A DNA stretch of 64,000 bases from Adiantum capillus-veneris (GCA_014529385.2 CM043970.1:65182496-65246495); one strand, 5' to 3'. Counted from the stretch's first letter, positions 50,036 through 62,605 are shown. Numbers and translations: made by a program. Notes: generated by a model from the letters alone, not told the origin.

Positions 50036-53000
50036 ATGAGTAGTGACGAGGATGTGGGACCGTCCAACCGAAACACCTATCTCTCAACGAGGGTCTTATG
50101 TCCTTGTAATCAATGCAAGCATGCTGTGCGACGGACAAGACGTGTTTCTTTGCAGCACGTTCGCGAATTTGGCGAGTTCAATCCATCTATTATAGATCGA
50201 GTTGTTGCCAATTATAACTCGTCAGACTCTGACGCTGGCCAACAAGCAGCAATCTTGCAACCCAATAGATGTGTTCGCAGGCGCTTTGGTCAAGCAGCAT
50301 ATGTGAGGCCACAAGATGTAGCCTCTGACAGCTCGGGGGATGATCATGCAGAGCACATTCCCAACGAGGCAATGTTTGAGCCCGAGATTGATGAAATGAT
50401 CAAGACGATCATGGATTCAGAAAGGCTTATCTATGATGATATGAAAATTGAAGCCGATACGCCATTGTATAATGGAGCACGTATGTCTAGATTAAAAGCA
50501 CTCCTGGTTCTTCTCAACATGCAGGCAAAGTTTGGATGGAGTGACACTAGCATCACAGCGCTTTTCAGGTGATCTATTACAATTAGTTTACTTTAATAAA
50601 ACTCTAAATGTATAATGATCTGATAGAATTTTACACGACTGTATCGTATTTTTATGTTGTGTAGATTGCTTAAAGAGCACATACTACCAGCTGACAATGT
50701 GATGCCAGATTCCCGAGATGAAGCAAGAAAGATTTTGCGAAACTTGGGGATGGATTACAATTCTATCCACGCTTGTCCTAATGACTGCATTCTTTTCAGA
50801 GGGGAATACATAGACATGGAGAAGTGTCCAAAATGTGATTCCGAAAGATATCGAGTAGATCTCCACGGGACAAAAATTCCACAAAAGGTTTTGCGACATT
50901 TTCCTCTGCTTCCTCGCATCAAGCATTTCTTCGAATGTAAGTCCATGGCCGCCCTAGCATCATGGCATGAGGAGAATAAATCTTCGGATGGTATGCTACG
51001 AATTCCTATAGATTGCACAGCCTGGAAACATATAGATGGAACATGGTCGGATTTTGCCAGGGAAGCTCGAAATTTGCGCTTAGGCCTGGCTATGGATGGC
51101 GTAAATCCATTTGGTCAAAGATCAACATCTTACAGTGTATGGCCCGTTGTCATCGTCAACTACAACATTCCCCCGTGGTTGACTACGAAGAAGGGGCACC
51201 TATGGCTAAGCTTGATTGTGCCAGGGCGATATAAAGTGGGGAATATGGATGTGTATCTTCGTCCACTATTGGAAGAGCTACAACAATTGTGGATTGGCAT
51301 AGAGGTGGTGGATATGAGCCGACACACAGGACGACGGAATGCTTTGATCAGAGGCATTCTAATGTGGACCATGCATGACTATCCCGGGCTAATAGAATGC
51401 TCAGGTGATCTATTGACACTCCTCACTCAGACACTGTAAATCTTGTTTTTTCCCATAGTTGATCCATTATCATGTGTATACATGCAGGGCTTCAAACAAG
51501 CGGATACAGAGCATGTGTCACATGTGGACCTAGACTGAATGCACGTAGGGCACCCTCACTGAAGAAGCAAATCTACGAAGGTCATCAAGCGTATCTTCCA
51601 GAGAACCATGTGTTACGCGATGGATTTTTGGAAAGAGAGCCACCAAGGATGTCTGCACAAGCATGGTTAGAGCAGAAGGAGATGTGCGATGACGGATTGC
51701 CTCCAGGGATGAAGAGACTATCTCTATGGTACGAGTTACCATACTGGCCCCGACTCATGATCAATCACTTGCTCGATCCAATGCACATATTCAAGAATGT
51801 GGGTAATCTACTATGGGACCATCTGACCGGCAAGAAAGATACTTTGGGAGCCAGAGTTGACCTTAGAAATGTGGATCGTATGGAGCAATATTGGCCGCAA
51901 ACAGCGTCTGATGGATCGATAAAACTCCCTAAAGCACCATGGATTTTCACAGGAGCCCAAGAACGCAAAGTAAAAGAGACCATTCGATCTTTGCGGACCC
52001 CCACTGGCGTAATGCACTCGCTCCGAATGTGTTTTACTAAAGAAGGAAAGCTTACCGGTTTGAAGTCACACGATTGGCATAAAATGTGTCAGGTACGTTC
52101 ATAGTGGACTTTAATATCATTGCATAAAATGTGGACTTTAATATCATTGCTGCACATACTTTACAGTTTATTTTACCGGTTGCCATTGAGGGATGTTTGT
52201 CTCTCAACATCCGTAACACAATCTACAAACTTGCAAAGCTGGTGCAATGGATCTCACAAAAGGAGATCAACGTAGACTCCATACCATTCGCCAAACTAAA
52301 TGTTGCAGAGCTTGTGTGCATGTTTGAGAAACATTTTCCTACTACCATGCTAACCATTCAGGTGCATCTTCTTGTTCACATAGTTGATGAGGTGGAAATA
52401 GCTGGCACAGTTCATTCCAGATGGATGTTCTTCTTAGAACGTTTCATGAAAACGCTTAAGGGATATGTGCGTCAAAAGGCACGTCCGGAGGGTGGCATGG
52501 CAGAAGGTTGGTTGGTATTAGAGTCCCTAGTGTACATTGGAGAGTGGCTAGATGGATTTGATAAAGCCCGGGACACGCTATGGCGAACCATAGATGATGA
52601 GCGCATATCTGGGATTGTCATGTGAAATCTCGGTGTTGAGAAGAAGATGACGGAAGATCTAGAAGCTAAAATCAACCGATTTTGCATGCTTCACAATCCA
52701 GTGATGCAAAAGTGGATTTCACAATATGAGGATGCAAAGCAAGAGCGACAAAGGGGACGAATCGAGTGGAGACGGGGAAGATGACCACCGATGCACTATC
52801 CAGCGGTTCTGGAGAGCCTACCAACCTTCATGAGCTTAAGATGGTTGCACAACCAATTGAAAAGCGCACAACAATGCGGTGACGAAGTGACTGAGGAAGA
52901 GTGGGAGTACTCTCGGGGTTGCGCGACCAAGGTAAATTTGCAATGTACGACTAGCAAGTGACTTTATTTATAAACGTTTGAACGGCCACTCATAATCTTT

Positions 53001-53390
53001 GTTCGTTGTAGTATAAGTCATACACAGCAGCATGGTGTAAAGGTCGACATTTTAGGGTGGAACGAATCGACAAAAAGCGTTTTACTCAAGATTGTGAAAT
53101 CATGGCAAAATTTGAACAGTCTAGTCGACGACGTTCCTCTGATGCAGATCCTGTGGTGGCGGAACTCACTTACTTCGGCACGCTGCATCATCGCGCGTTC
53201 CTACTCTATCCGCATCTCCCTCTCTTTCGGAGCATTCGGCGCGCTCCGAAGCTTCGGCGTCGACGAGACGAGCTTCACACTCGTCTAGACACCGGCGCTC
53301 TAGTGGTGGCGGTGGCGGTGGCGGTGGCGGTTGTTGTGGGGATTCCGCCACCGATGCCTCCACACCGCCTCATGTTCGACGAGGCTCTTT
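50036..53390 (+). pseudogene. TNPD-like CACTA transposase, five exons
   Basis: Exons inferred from GT-AG borders and continuing homology: 50036-50568, 50665-51404, 51488-52092, 52167-52931 and 53012 onward. The start MSSDEDVG precedes CPCNQCKHAV, a transposase-associated domain. Then come ILRNLGMDYNSIHACPNDC and CPKC (Transposase_21 start), NPFGQRSTSYSVWPVV and YPGLIECSG. HLLDPMHIFKNV and LKSHDW precede a DUF4218-like block (FILPVAIEG, RWMFFLERFMKTLKGYV). The last exon (YFGTL) resembles DUF4216. The enzyme would cut and paste at CACTA ends in the nucleus. Two in-frame TGA codons (52623-52625 and about 52780-52782), both one C-to-T step from CGA, inactivate it. The boundary with the next gene is uncertain. 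Confidence 0.85.
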
Positions 53391-54431
53391 ACCCTCCCCT
53401 TCTTTGCCCGCCCCCACACCAGCCACAGCATTGCCATCTACGCCAGGTTTTGCACGACTGACTGTTCCTAGAAGCTACACACCTCTACCTACTCCGCAAG
53501 GAGCCACCCCATTCGACACTCCTCGCTTCGGGGCCCAGACGCCGGTGGAGACACCTGACGTCCGTACCCCCATTGACACGCTGCTAGAGACCCCTGCCGG
53601 GACACCCAGGTTCACGCGTCACCAGCCAGAGGGCTTGTCTTACTCCGTCGACTTCAGCGGCGGCATCATCATGGATGATGACGGCAAGAAGGTGATCTCG
53701 CGCATGCGTGGTCTTTGCTCTCAGCTGTTTAGACACTACATACTAAACAAATGGAGTGAAGTACCAAGTGATTTAAAAAACAGAGTCATCAGCATACTTC
53801 ATGATGAGTTTCCCGTTCCAACACGGGATCAGCGCTTCAATGAAGACCTGATAAAGATTCGAATGCGCGAATACTGCAAACACAAGCGTTCTGAAGTGCA
53901 AAAAGCAATCAAGAATGGGTGGAACAGGCCAGATTGGCTGGCCAAAGAAGATTGGAAGAATGCGAAGAAAGCAGCGTGCGAGAATCCCGACAAGTGGAAG
54001 CAACAAAAGGATGCAGCCAGAGCGCGAGTAGAGGCAGGGAGCTCGCACCACTTGGGGAGCGGTGGATGGGCATCATTTGAGGCCAATTTTGTAAGTGTTT
54101 TCACATTGCTCTTTATGTTCGATAGTTTAGGGTTTATGAGTTTTTTAATTCTAACATAATGAAATCTTTGTATGTTTTGACAGTGGTCGATGACAGGACG
54201 TGATCCCACACCGTACGAGCGCGAGTACGCAGGCAGGAAGGGCTTAAATGCCCTGATGGACATTCTCAGTTCTCGCGGCGGCATGGTTAGTATTAGGGTT
54301 TACTCTTTTCTATTTTTTGTATTGTTTTATAAATGTCGTTATATGTTTATACTTACTGAAAGCTGTCTTATTGTCTTTTTTTGCAGAATCCGACAGATAC
54401 GCCGCTTGGACACGATGAGACGTTTGACTAG
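53137..54431 (+). CDS. Second CACTA gene, Transposase_24-like (TNPA-like role)
   Basis: Exons 53137-54090, 54184-54285 and 54387-54431 join in phase with GT-AG introns of 93 and 101 bp. The product has a Ser/Arg- and Gly-rich start, then a Pro/Thr-rich linker with repeated TP motifs (residues encoded by 53404-53650). The conserved domain runs from LFRHYILNKWSEVPSDLKNR to NPDKWKQQKDAARARVEAG. GSGGWASFEANFWSMTGRDP follows, as in plant Ptta/En/Spm Transposase_24 proteins (recalled). Such proteins bind subterminal repeats and help TNPD. The open frame starts after a stop near 53135 and lacks a clear ATG, so the true 5' end may be spliced from TNPD exon 5. The domain part is intact and ends in TAG. 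Confidence 0.75.
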
Positions 54432-55018
54432 ACGACGTCGGTTTAGCCGTAGCTAGATAGCATTAGTTTAGGGTTTCTCATAGCTTATGTATCATGAGAC
54501 GGATTTTATACGTCTTTTTGAACCATGTATATTATTACATTTGTCACCGCAGTTCCTTTTGCCAATCAATTGTTTATGCCTATGATGTTGTACAATTGTC
54601 ATTATTACATTTGCCAATCAATTCATTTTGCCTATGATGTGTACAATTGTCAATTTTGCAAACAATGCGTCTTGTGGGTGACTATTTTGGGTCTATTATC
54701 TACCCTTGCACTTTTTTTAAAAAGTGAATCAAGTACAATATGGTTGATGGGTGGCAAGGCATTCAATGCCCTGCCAATGCCCTGCCACCAAAAAAAAAAT
54801 CTCTCGGGCGTCACTATAACCGTCGCTATTTATGGCTCTGTAGCATCGCTATGAGCGTCGCTATAGTCTTCTGTGTAAACGTCGCTATAACCGTCGCTAT
54901 GAGCGTCTCTATATAGCGACGCATATAGCGACGCTCTCGTAGCGACGCCGGGGGTTATAAAAACCCAGTGTATTTCCGTCGCTAACAGCGTCACAAGAGC
55001 ACACAACCTCTTGTAGTG
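54432..55018 (+). repeat. CACTA 3' region and right subterminal repeats
   Basis: After the gene, TTGCCAATCAATT-type repeats occur near 54560-54620. From about 54800, CGTCGCTAT-like motifs recur in both orientations, roughly a dozen times, up to the TIR CCTCTTGTAGTG (55007-55018). Confidence 0.85.
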
Positions 55019-55757
55019 CTATGTAAAAAAATGTGTGAACACAATTTGCTAGTCCAATTTGTATACTTCCCATGTTTTAAATGTTTTTGAAGTTTTTAAG
55101 TCGGTGTGTGCTTTGTTTGAATTAGTATGTGCGTACGGAGAAAAATATAAGTTAAAAATTCAATATATGCTGAAATGTGCCAGATTGTTAACATGTATTG
55201 TTTGATTTGAATGAAGTTCTTATAAACCACTTGTTTGATCTACATTTTACACGTGTAACAAATTGCAATTTTAAGTGAAGATTATTTTCAATTTTTATCA
55301 ATATTTCCTTGCACATTTCTTAAAGTCTTCAAGTGGTGATTAAGGGTTTACCTGAGATAGTGTGAGAGTGTTAGTGTCATTCGCAACCATGAATTTGTAT
55401 TTGATATGCTATTTTTTATTGTCCAGCGCAAATATGACGCCATATCAAAAGAAAATTATTATGCATGTCATTTGTAAAGAATGTATTTTGACAATCTCAT
55501 CATGTGCAGCTGATCGCCTACAGCAGATTAGTGAAAGCGATGTCTACATCAAAGACCACACTAGCTCTATATGGGAGAACACATAGCACAGGTTGTGACT
55601 TGAAGGCCAATACGAGTTGTTGCTTCCAGCAGGGATACGAGAATTTGACCCCCACCACAAGGTTAGGACAGTGTTGGGCAATATGAAAGTATGTTGCAGA
55701 GACTTAAAGGAAGATATCCCACCTGCCTGATCGAGACATGTCAAAATTAGAGCTCTG

Positions 55758-55815
<58 letters not shown>

Positions 55816-55982
55816 TTTTGATAGAGGGAATTGAGATAAACTACCTGCCACACTTGTGCAAATATAGAAAGGTTATTGCATTTTTGAATACTTTCCCACA
55901 CAACTTTAGACATCAAAACAATCCAAAGAGATCTCGATATGTTTGATGAGTCTTAAATTGAATAGCTACTATCCAACATGGA

Positions 55983-56050
<68 letters not shown>

Positions 56051-57319
56051 GTGTGTGTGTGTGCGTGTGTGTATGTGTGTGTGTCTCTGTCTCTCTCTTA
56101 AAGGACTCCAAGAATCAAATTTCAAATTACAAATTGATATACATGATGTCTGAAAAACACATTACAAGATAAATAAGCTAGTCTAGGACATGAGAGATAA
56201 ATCCAACATACCTATGAATCAAAATCGAGCTCATGAGTGATGCCTGAGATCATAGAAAGGTGACCGTGATACTTGCAAGAACAAAACTGGTGTGTAGATT
56301 GAAGGATAGTGAAGGGACATTATTGTCAGGGGGAGGAGCACTTGGAATTGTTGAAGCCCAAGAAGTAGTAGCCCCTTATGAGGAAGGGATTCACAGTGAA
56401 AATCTTGTTAAGGAGGTCATCTAGGGAGAGGCCCAACAATTCTAGATAGACAACGGGCTTGGTAGAAACATTGTATGTAACTTGCATCAGTGAAAGTGTA
56501 GTGTTCATCTTTGGGAGTCTAGCACTGGTGCTTGGTCTACTGGATAGTCTCCACAAGTTGGTGTAGCAAACCTTAGTACGAACCTAAGTGGTTCCTTGTG
56601 AGAATGGCAAAAAAGGTACAAGATTTGTAAGGGCATCCAGCAAGAGCAAGAGCTGGTGTTCCAACAAGTACGGAGATAGAAAGATGGCATGCTATGAGTT
56701 GGGTGAAGAGAAAGCCAATATTGTTGGGGGGTCCCTCCACTATTGCTAGCCATGGCTGCTAGGACACTAAATCAATGTTATTGAAAAACAAAAAAGAACT
56801 AGGGGCTATGTTAAAGCAATGTGGATGCAATTTTATGCGACATGCATCAATTTCCAGAAAAGGGTTGAGTGTGAGGGTGCTTTATTGAAACCAACTAGTG
56901 CAAAGGAAAAACAACAAGCACCTCTCTACAAGCATGCTGCAGCAACTCTTGTTGCTATAATTTGGATCTTTACTAGTTAAAGGTGGTTGAACTAGTGTTG
57001 AACTTTTCTCTGGAAGAACCTCATCATCAGGGCACTTGTAGACTATACAATATTGAATACTCCAAATAGGAAAATGGTGAAAGCATAAAGCATTATAAAA
57101 ATTGAGCTTCCGCAAACATTTGTATATTGCATCAGTGAAGCTACCTTTGCTTGTTGATGCTATTGTTGGTTCTAATCACCTAAAAATGGGAGGGTCAGAG
57201 CTCTCAAATATGTTGGAAGAATGTTCCAAGTGAGAGTATCAAGTCCCTAGAGAGATGGTTCAAATGGTGGGAGAAGGATATCTCATTGGGATAGCCTTCA
57301 GTATGAAGTGAGTATGAAG
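55019..57319. other. Flank of CACTA, then intergenic sequence with GA/CT arrays
   Basis: The AT-rich tandem repeat resumes at 55019. A GA array (55759-55811) and a long CT array with TG (55986-56085) follow. Between and beside them are SINE-like fragments. From 56100 to 57319 I see only short frames without known domains. Confidence 0.6.
55812..55985 (-). repeat. SINE fragments between GA and CT arrays
   Basis: Directly after the GA array, GATAGAGGGAATTGAGATAA with CTGCCACACT aligns with the A-box half of SINE copy A. Near 55925-55975, GATCTCGATATG and GATGAGTCTTAAATTGAA align with the body and B box. The copy appears rearranged. Confidence 0.45.
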
Positions 57320-58330
57320 TATGACACAATCATGAACCTCAGATTGACCTTCTCTATGTTCTGCTTCACTAATTTATTTATTTTTGTTTCTAGAATGCAA
57401 ATTTCTATGAGTCCTTGGGAAAAGGCTCAAATTCCTTGTACAAATATGTCAAAGATTGTTCATGCATCTTGGCTCGCTGGTGAGGGTGGTAACAAAAAAA
57501 TCTCTTTGTATGATGCATGCATGAGTGATGTGTCAATGCTTGCATTCAATGCTCAAAGCAACATGGCTATATGACCGGTATAGATACATAGGGGTTGGCA
57601 CTAACATGCAAAAAAATTTAGAGAAATTAAAAGAGAAAGCAAAAACTCCTAGCCCATTCATGTTGGCTAGTGCTCTCCGAGGAGGAGTGACAAGACCACC
57701 ATTTTGTGAGCACCCTATTTTGCACGGAGATAAACTATTCAAAGAAAGAAGGCTAGAGGGTTTATGGAAACAATGTCACATAATCCTAGTTATGTGATGG
57801 AATCTAGATAGCGAAAAGAGCTCGAACGGCCACAAAATATTTTATTTGAGATGGGCATGGAGATAGAGGAACAAAAATTTGATGTGATTCCATGGATGAG
57901 GAGCTCCATGAGAATAATGACATAAGAGACGCCACTATGTGTGGATATGGTTTGGGTGATTTTGAGGTTGTTGTGCCGAGGGGACATTGGGCAATAAGAC
58001 GAATGCCTCAAAATGTATCTTGTAAATGGTTTTGTGTGCTTGAGGGGATAAGATCTGAGATTGTCATGCAAAGTAGGTGCCCAGGGCTTGTGGCCTCATG
58101 ATTTTGGGGAGAGAGAACTTACAAAGGTTAGAGGCAACACTAGTGGTTATGGTTTCATGGCCATGATGTGTTGCACACTAAAGTTGTGGCCAAACAAGTA
58201 TCGAAACCACCAGAAAGGCCGACATCTTTTTTGATAAACAGTGGGAAAAATGTATCAAAGGAGGGGCATGCTGGTTTGATTGGGGGAGTTTTTGTGATTG
58301 GAGTATAAGGAGGCATGTAAATTCTTGGAC
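57320..58330 (+). pseudogene. Unrecognised degenerate coding repeat
   Basis: Frames joined across several stops give WEKAQIPCTNMSKIVHASWL, AGEGGNKKISLYDACMSDVS, then RYIGVGTNMQKNLEKLKEKA and EHPILHGDKLF, then FGERTYK and GYGFMAMMCCTLKLWPN. The run of conserved-looking phrases over 1 kb with similar spacing suggests an old transposon protein. I cannot name the family with confidence. Every frame is broken, so no product is expected. Confidence 0.4.
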
Positions 58331-58751
58331 ATAGCATCACATATGGATGCTTGTTCCTGCAAGAGATAAATTTGGTGCCTAATCATCATGCCCTATTTAA
58401 GATCTCAATGCAAGATGTATATGATGTGCATGTGGCTATGGAGCCCTATTTCACATGACCAAATTTTCAAGGAAGAGAGAGAGGCAAAGAAACCTTACTT
58501 CGCTTGTAAGCACCTATACTCTATCTACAAAAGTTACATGTATGGAATATTAGGTTGCGTAATTATACTTTTGTTTTGATACGCTAATGATATATGTTGC
58601 TTTGAAGGGATTAACGTATATATATCATGTTGTAGTTATTTCCTTAAGCAATACTCTACTTTAAGCATGCAACTTAAAAAGACCTAAACTATGTGAGAAA
58701 GCTCTAAATGAAAAGCTTTCAAAATAATTACACTCGTAGCCGACGAGGCAC

Positions 58752-58799
<48 letters not shown>

Positions 58800-58974
58800 A
58801 TTCAAGCGATTCTACGTGGTAGCTATGCAAGGAATGAATCGAGAGCTTCGAGAGGGATGGTCGGAGTTGAGAGTGGAGGTAGTCAAACAGGCAGGGAGTG
58901 GAGGTAGCCAAGAAATTGGGAGTGGAGGTATGGTCAGAGCGATAGCCATGAGGCACTAAGGGGGGGGGGGGGGG

Positions 58975-58977
<3 letters not shown>
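58331..58977. other. Intergenic sequence, GA array and poly-G
   Basis: Nothing coding is recognised. GA array at 58753-58797, a small triple repeat of GGGAGTGGAGGTA-like sequence near 58873-58930, and 18 G residues at 58960-58977. Confidence 0.7.
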
Positions 58978-59007
<30 letters not shown>

Positions 59008-59071
59008 GCTCCATCACTACAGACTCAACATTGCTGCAATAGAGAGATAGAGATAGAGAGAGAGAGAGAGA

Positions 59072-59395
59072 GCTACAAATGGAGGTGCGGAAGACCCTGC
59101 GAAATACCAAAGACAACAGACTAACCTGTATACCTGGCAAATACTGTGAGCATCAAATAAAAATCGTATGCCAACAGAGAGATATAGAGTGTGTGAGAGA
59201 GCAGAAGAGCACGTGCAGATGCGCCTCCTAGAGTGGAGTGCCACACCAGCACACCAAGAGAGAAGAGAGGAGGGGAGAGAAGATACACACAAGCGCTGGG
59301 TGCAATCTCCCCACATGCAAGAGTGAGCATTTCCCTCTTGCACGTATTTTATTTGTAGATTCTTCAATGCTCAAAATGAATACACATTCGGCAGC
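59072..59395 (-). mobile_element. Reversed LTR fragment, unit 1
   Basis: Its reverse complement matches the LTR at 42132-42531 from GTGTATTCATTTTGAGCA to TTTGTAGC. It stops where the hAT end begins at 59399. The other edge runs into GA repeats. Confidence 0.8.
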
Positions 59396-59398
59396 CGG

Positions 59399-60528
59399 CA
59401 ATGATTTCATTAACGTAATCACGATCGGGTGATTACGTCAATAACTTTAGTATTTACACGAAAAAATCACGTGATCACGTTAATTGTTAACGTGACTTTG
59501 ATTATGACCTGCAAAAACCTATAGAGCCGGTATATGTAACAGCAGATGGGCCCACCGTGAAAATGAAAAAGCCCGGGGGGAATAACTATATATAGTAAAC
59601 ACTGTGCTAACCGCGGTCTTTTAGCTAGGCAAATCCGTGGAGAGTGTATCCGAGTGCCGAGTATAGTCATCTCCTTGTGAATTGACCTAAGGTTACAGAG
59701 TCATAGGTCCTTTTTTGGGCCGAACGGGATTCTTAATTCGGTTACCACTTCTACAAAATTCTAATTCGTTTATCGACATAAAAATACGAAACCAAAACAA
59801 CTGAAAAATTGGAGAACAATGCTCATTGCAAAGAAGCCATTGGTCCAAATGAGGGCTGTAATTGGTTTTAGAAGATGAGCATATGTAAATGACGAGTTGA
59901 TAGTCAAGGGTCGGATGTCCTATACTAGTGTACCGCGCATAAAAAGATCCTTGAAGTCTTGCATTTGAGTTGATTTACACTTGTCCCTCCACAATATAAG
60001 AGCTATAATCCTTGATTGTGTTAAAATAGCTTTTATATATTGAATTGGTTGCATGGGTGCGCTATAATCCTTCACTGGGTAAAGTAGTCCTCAATTGAGT
60101 GATTGTGTTGAACATTTATTTGCGTTAGTTCATGCATTGGTTTATACAGAGAGTGCATTATGTATTATGATAGATTATTAGTGCATGAAATGACCAATCA
60201 TATATTTTATGGCTTTCGTTTGTTTTTTTGTAGATTGAAATTAGATGTGTCTTATTGTTTGCAAATCAAAGTGAACATATAAATAATCATTATAATAATA
60301 ATTGCATAGAGAGATTCATAGCATTGTTATAGTTGTTATGCCATGCATAGACTACATTGCAATGTGTATGGTTGCTCACAATATAGATGATCGATATGTG
60401 GATTTACTAGAGTGCATTGAAAATCTCATATTGTGCATCATGGTTACTTTCATATTGAATGGTTTTTAAATTTTAATATATATTGAAAAGAAGAAAAAAA
60501 TTTCAAAAACTGAACATCTGGTTCTTTT
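59399..60528 (+). mobile_element. hAT 5' terminal region, unit 1
   Basis: It starts CAATGATTTCATTAACG (CAGTGATTTCATTAACG in unit 2), the likely terminal inverted repeat. An 8-bp flank GCAGCCGG (GCAGCCGA in unit 2) precedes it and fits a hAT target duplication. Palindromic stretches ACGTAATCAC...GTGATTACGT and CACGTGATCACG follow, then GGGCCC and AAAAAGCCC motifs. The rest to 60528 is an AT-rich leader with no gene. Confidence 0.6.
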
Positions 60529-62190
60529 GTGTTACGTTTTAATTTAAAAGCAACGGAGCAAAATGTGGGCACAAGTGGTACGAAGAAGCCAAAGAATAAA
60601 AAATCTCTTGGCAAAGAGTGGGATTACGCTCACAATATATGCGGCCGATATATGGAGTGGCAATGTAAATTTTGTCACACAACAAAATCAGGCGGTGCAC
60701 CACGTATTAGGGATCATTTTCTGGGTAGCGCTAAAAAGAGTTGTAAGAAATGTGGACATCCTCAGGCACCTGCAGTTGCAAAGAGTTTGAGAGAAGAGCT
60801 CGCCAAAAAGGGTGGCAAAAGACAACAGATATATAGCTCTGTGGCTTTGAGTCAAGAGTTCCCATAGCCAAATATTAACTCCGCAGATCCTGTAGTGATG
60901 CCAACTAACCTTGGAGAACAACCTACACAAGGAGAGGAAATTCCAGGCAGTGTTCCTTTTAAACGTCACAATGAAGGTGGACTTTGCCAAATGCGTCAAA
61001 AATCATTACATCAAAGCTTTCGAGTGCAATCTCTAGAAGAAGCACAAACTGCACTCGCCAAAGCAATATTCTTTACTGGAAGTGCTTTGGTCATGGTAGA
61101 CAGCAATCATTGGAAGGCTGCTTGGAAGCAAAATCGATGAGTTTAGTCCAGAATTTTCAGCTCCTTCTTATCACACGATAAGAAATGTTTTGTTGAACAA
61201 ATGTTACATCGAAGTGAAAGAGCGTGTTGGCAAAATAATACTTGGGAATGTTTCGCTTTCAGGATGTACGATTGTGAGTGATGGCTGGTCAAATGTTCAA
61301 AGAAGACCGTTGATCAATGTAATGCTGGTTTGTCCAAGGGGAGAAACATTTATAAAGGCGATTGATAGTTCTGGTGCAATTAAAAGTGGCAAATATATTT
61401 CTGAGGTCTTGATTAATGTAATTAAAGAAATTGGTGTTGAACATGTCGTTCAAGACGGTCATGGACAATGCAAAGAATTGTAAAAATGCCAGTAAATTAA
61501 TAAAGAAGTGCTTTCCACACATTTTTACCAATGGTTGTAATACGCACAGCTTAAACTTGGTACTGAAAGATTGGTACACTAGCAAAGAAACCACATGGTT
61601 CGCCAAAATAATTGATACAGCACATCAAGTTGTGAAATTTATCTTGAAACAACAAAGAGTGCTCAATTTGTATAGGATGCACATGTCAGTGATGTTGAAA
61701 CTTCCTGCTAAAACTCGGTTCTGTACACACTTTTATACCTTGGAATCACTTCTCCATAATAAATGCACTGTGATTGACACATTCAACTGCGCAGCCTTTT
61801 ATGAATGGCAGCTTGAACAGAAAGAAAAAGTGAAAGATAAAATTACATGTCTACGTGGCAATGGAAACAAGGTTGCTTGGTGGAGGAGTGTAATGGATGC
61901 ATACCATGTAATGATGCCCGTTATGTTCGTGATCCGCAATCTTGATCAAAGGGTGTCAAACTTGGGCAAAGTGTGGATGACATGGTGGTCAGTCCAACAG
62001 AGTCTTGAAAATCTTGAAGAGCTGAAAGAGTCCGTAGTAGAAAAGGAGTAGCGATTACCATTCTCTGGCAAACAGCGAGAAATTTTGGCTAAGTATTTTC
62101 ATGCAAGGTGGAAGAGCGCTCATGGTCCACTCCATAGTGTTGCTTACATGCTCGATCCAGAGTATTTGAATTTAGATCGCTATTGGAATG
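60529..62190 (+). pseudogene. hAT transposase, frameshifted and 3'-truncated
   Basis: The first segment (60529-60867) holds a BED zinc finger: EWDYAHNICGRYMEWQCKFC with the following GG, R and HF positions. After a stop the frame continues SLEEAQTALAKAIFF and HWKAAWK. A shifted frame has PSYHTIRNVLLNK and GCTIVSDGWSNVQRRPLINV (DUF659, around the first catalytic Asp region). The next frame has VMDNAKNCKNASKLI and FTNGCNTHSLNLVLKD, then ends SVVEKE. HARWKSAHGPLHSVAYMLDPEYL follows before the GA array. The C-terminal hAT dimerisation domain is missing because the tandem junction cuts it off. The enzyme would act in the nucleus as a cut-and-paste transposase; this copy cannot. Confidence 0.88.
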
Positions 62191-62243
62191 AGAGAGAGAG
62201 AGAGAGAGAGAGGCTCCATTGCTACAGACTCAACATTGCTACA

Positions 62244-62278
<35 letters not shown>

Positions 62279-62279
<1 letters not shown>

Positions 62280-62605
62280 CTACAAATGGAGGTGCGGAAA
62301 ACCCTGCGAAATACCAAAGACAACAGACTAATCTGTATACCTGGCAAATACTGTGAGCATAGAATAGAAGTCTTATGCCAACAGAGAGATATAGAATGCG
62401 TGAGAGAGCAGAAGAGCACGTGCAGATGCACCTCCTAGAGTGGAGTGCCACACCGGCACACCAAAAGACAAGAGAGGCGGGGAGAGAAGATACACACAAG
62501 CACTGGGTGCAATCTCCCCACATGCAAGAGTGAGCATTTTCCTCTTGCACGTATTTTATTTGTAGATTCTTCAATGCTCAAAATGAATACACATTCGGCA
62601 GCCGA
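62279..62605 (-). mobile_element. Reversed LTR fragment, unit 2
   Basis: Same structure as 59072-59395, with substitutions and a different GA length beside it. Confidence 0.8.

Larger units (their letters stand above)
47872..55018 (+). mobile_element. Complete CACTA (En/Spm) DNA transposon, 7,147 bp
   Basis: The left end reads CACTACAAGAGG and the right end is its complement CCTCTTGTAGTG. Both are flanked by CTA, the 3-bp target duplication typical of this superfamily. The flanking tandem repeat resumes exactly across the insertion, which confirms the borders. Subterminal regions carry many copies of CGTCGCTAT and GCGACGCTC, the type of site TNPA-like proteins bind. The interior holds a TNPD-like transposase gene, a second Transposase_24-like gene and a captured host gene fragment. 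Confidence 0.96.
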
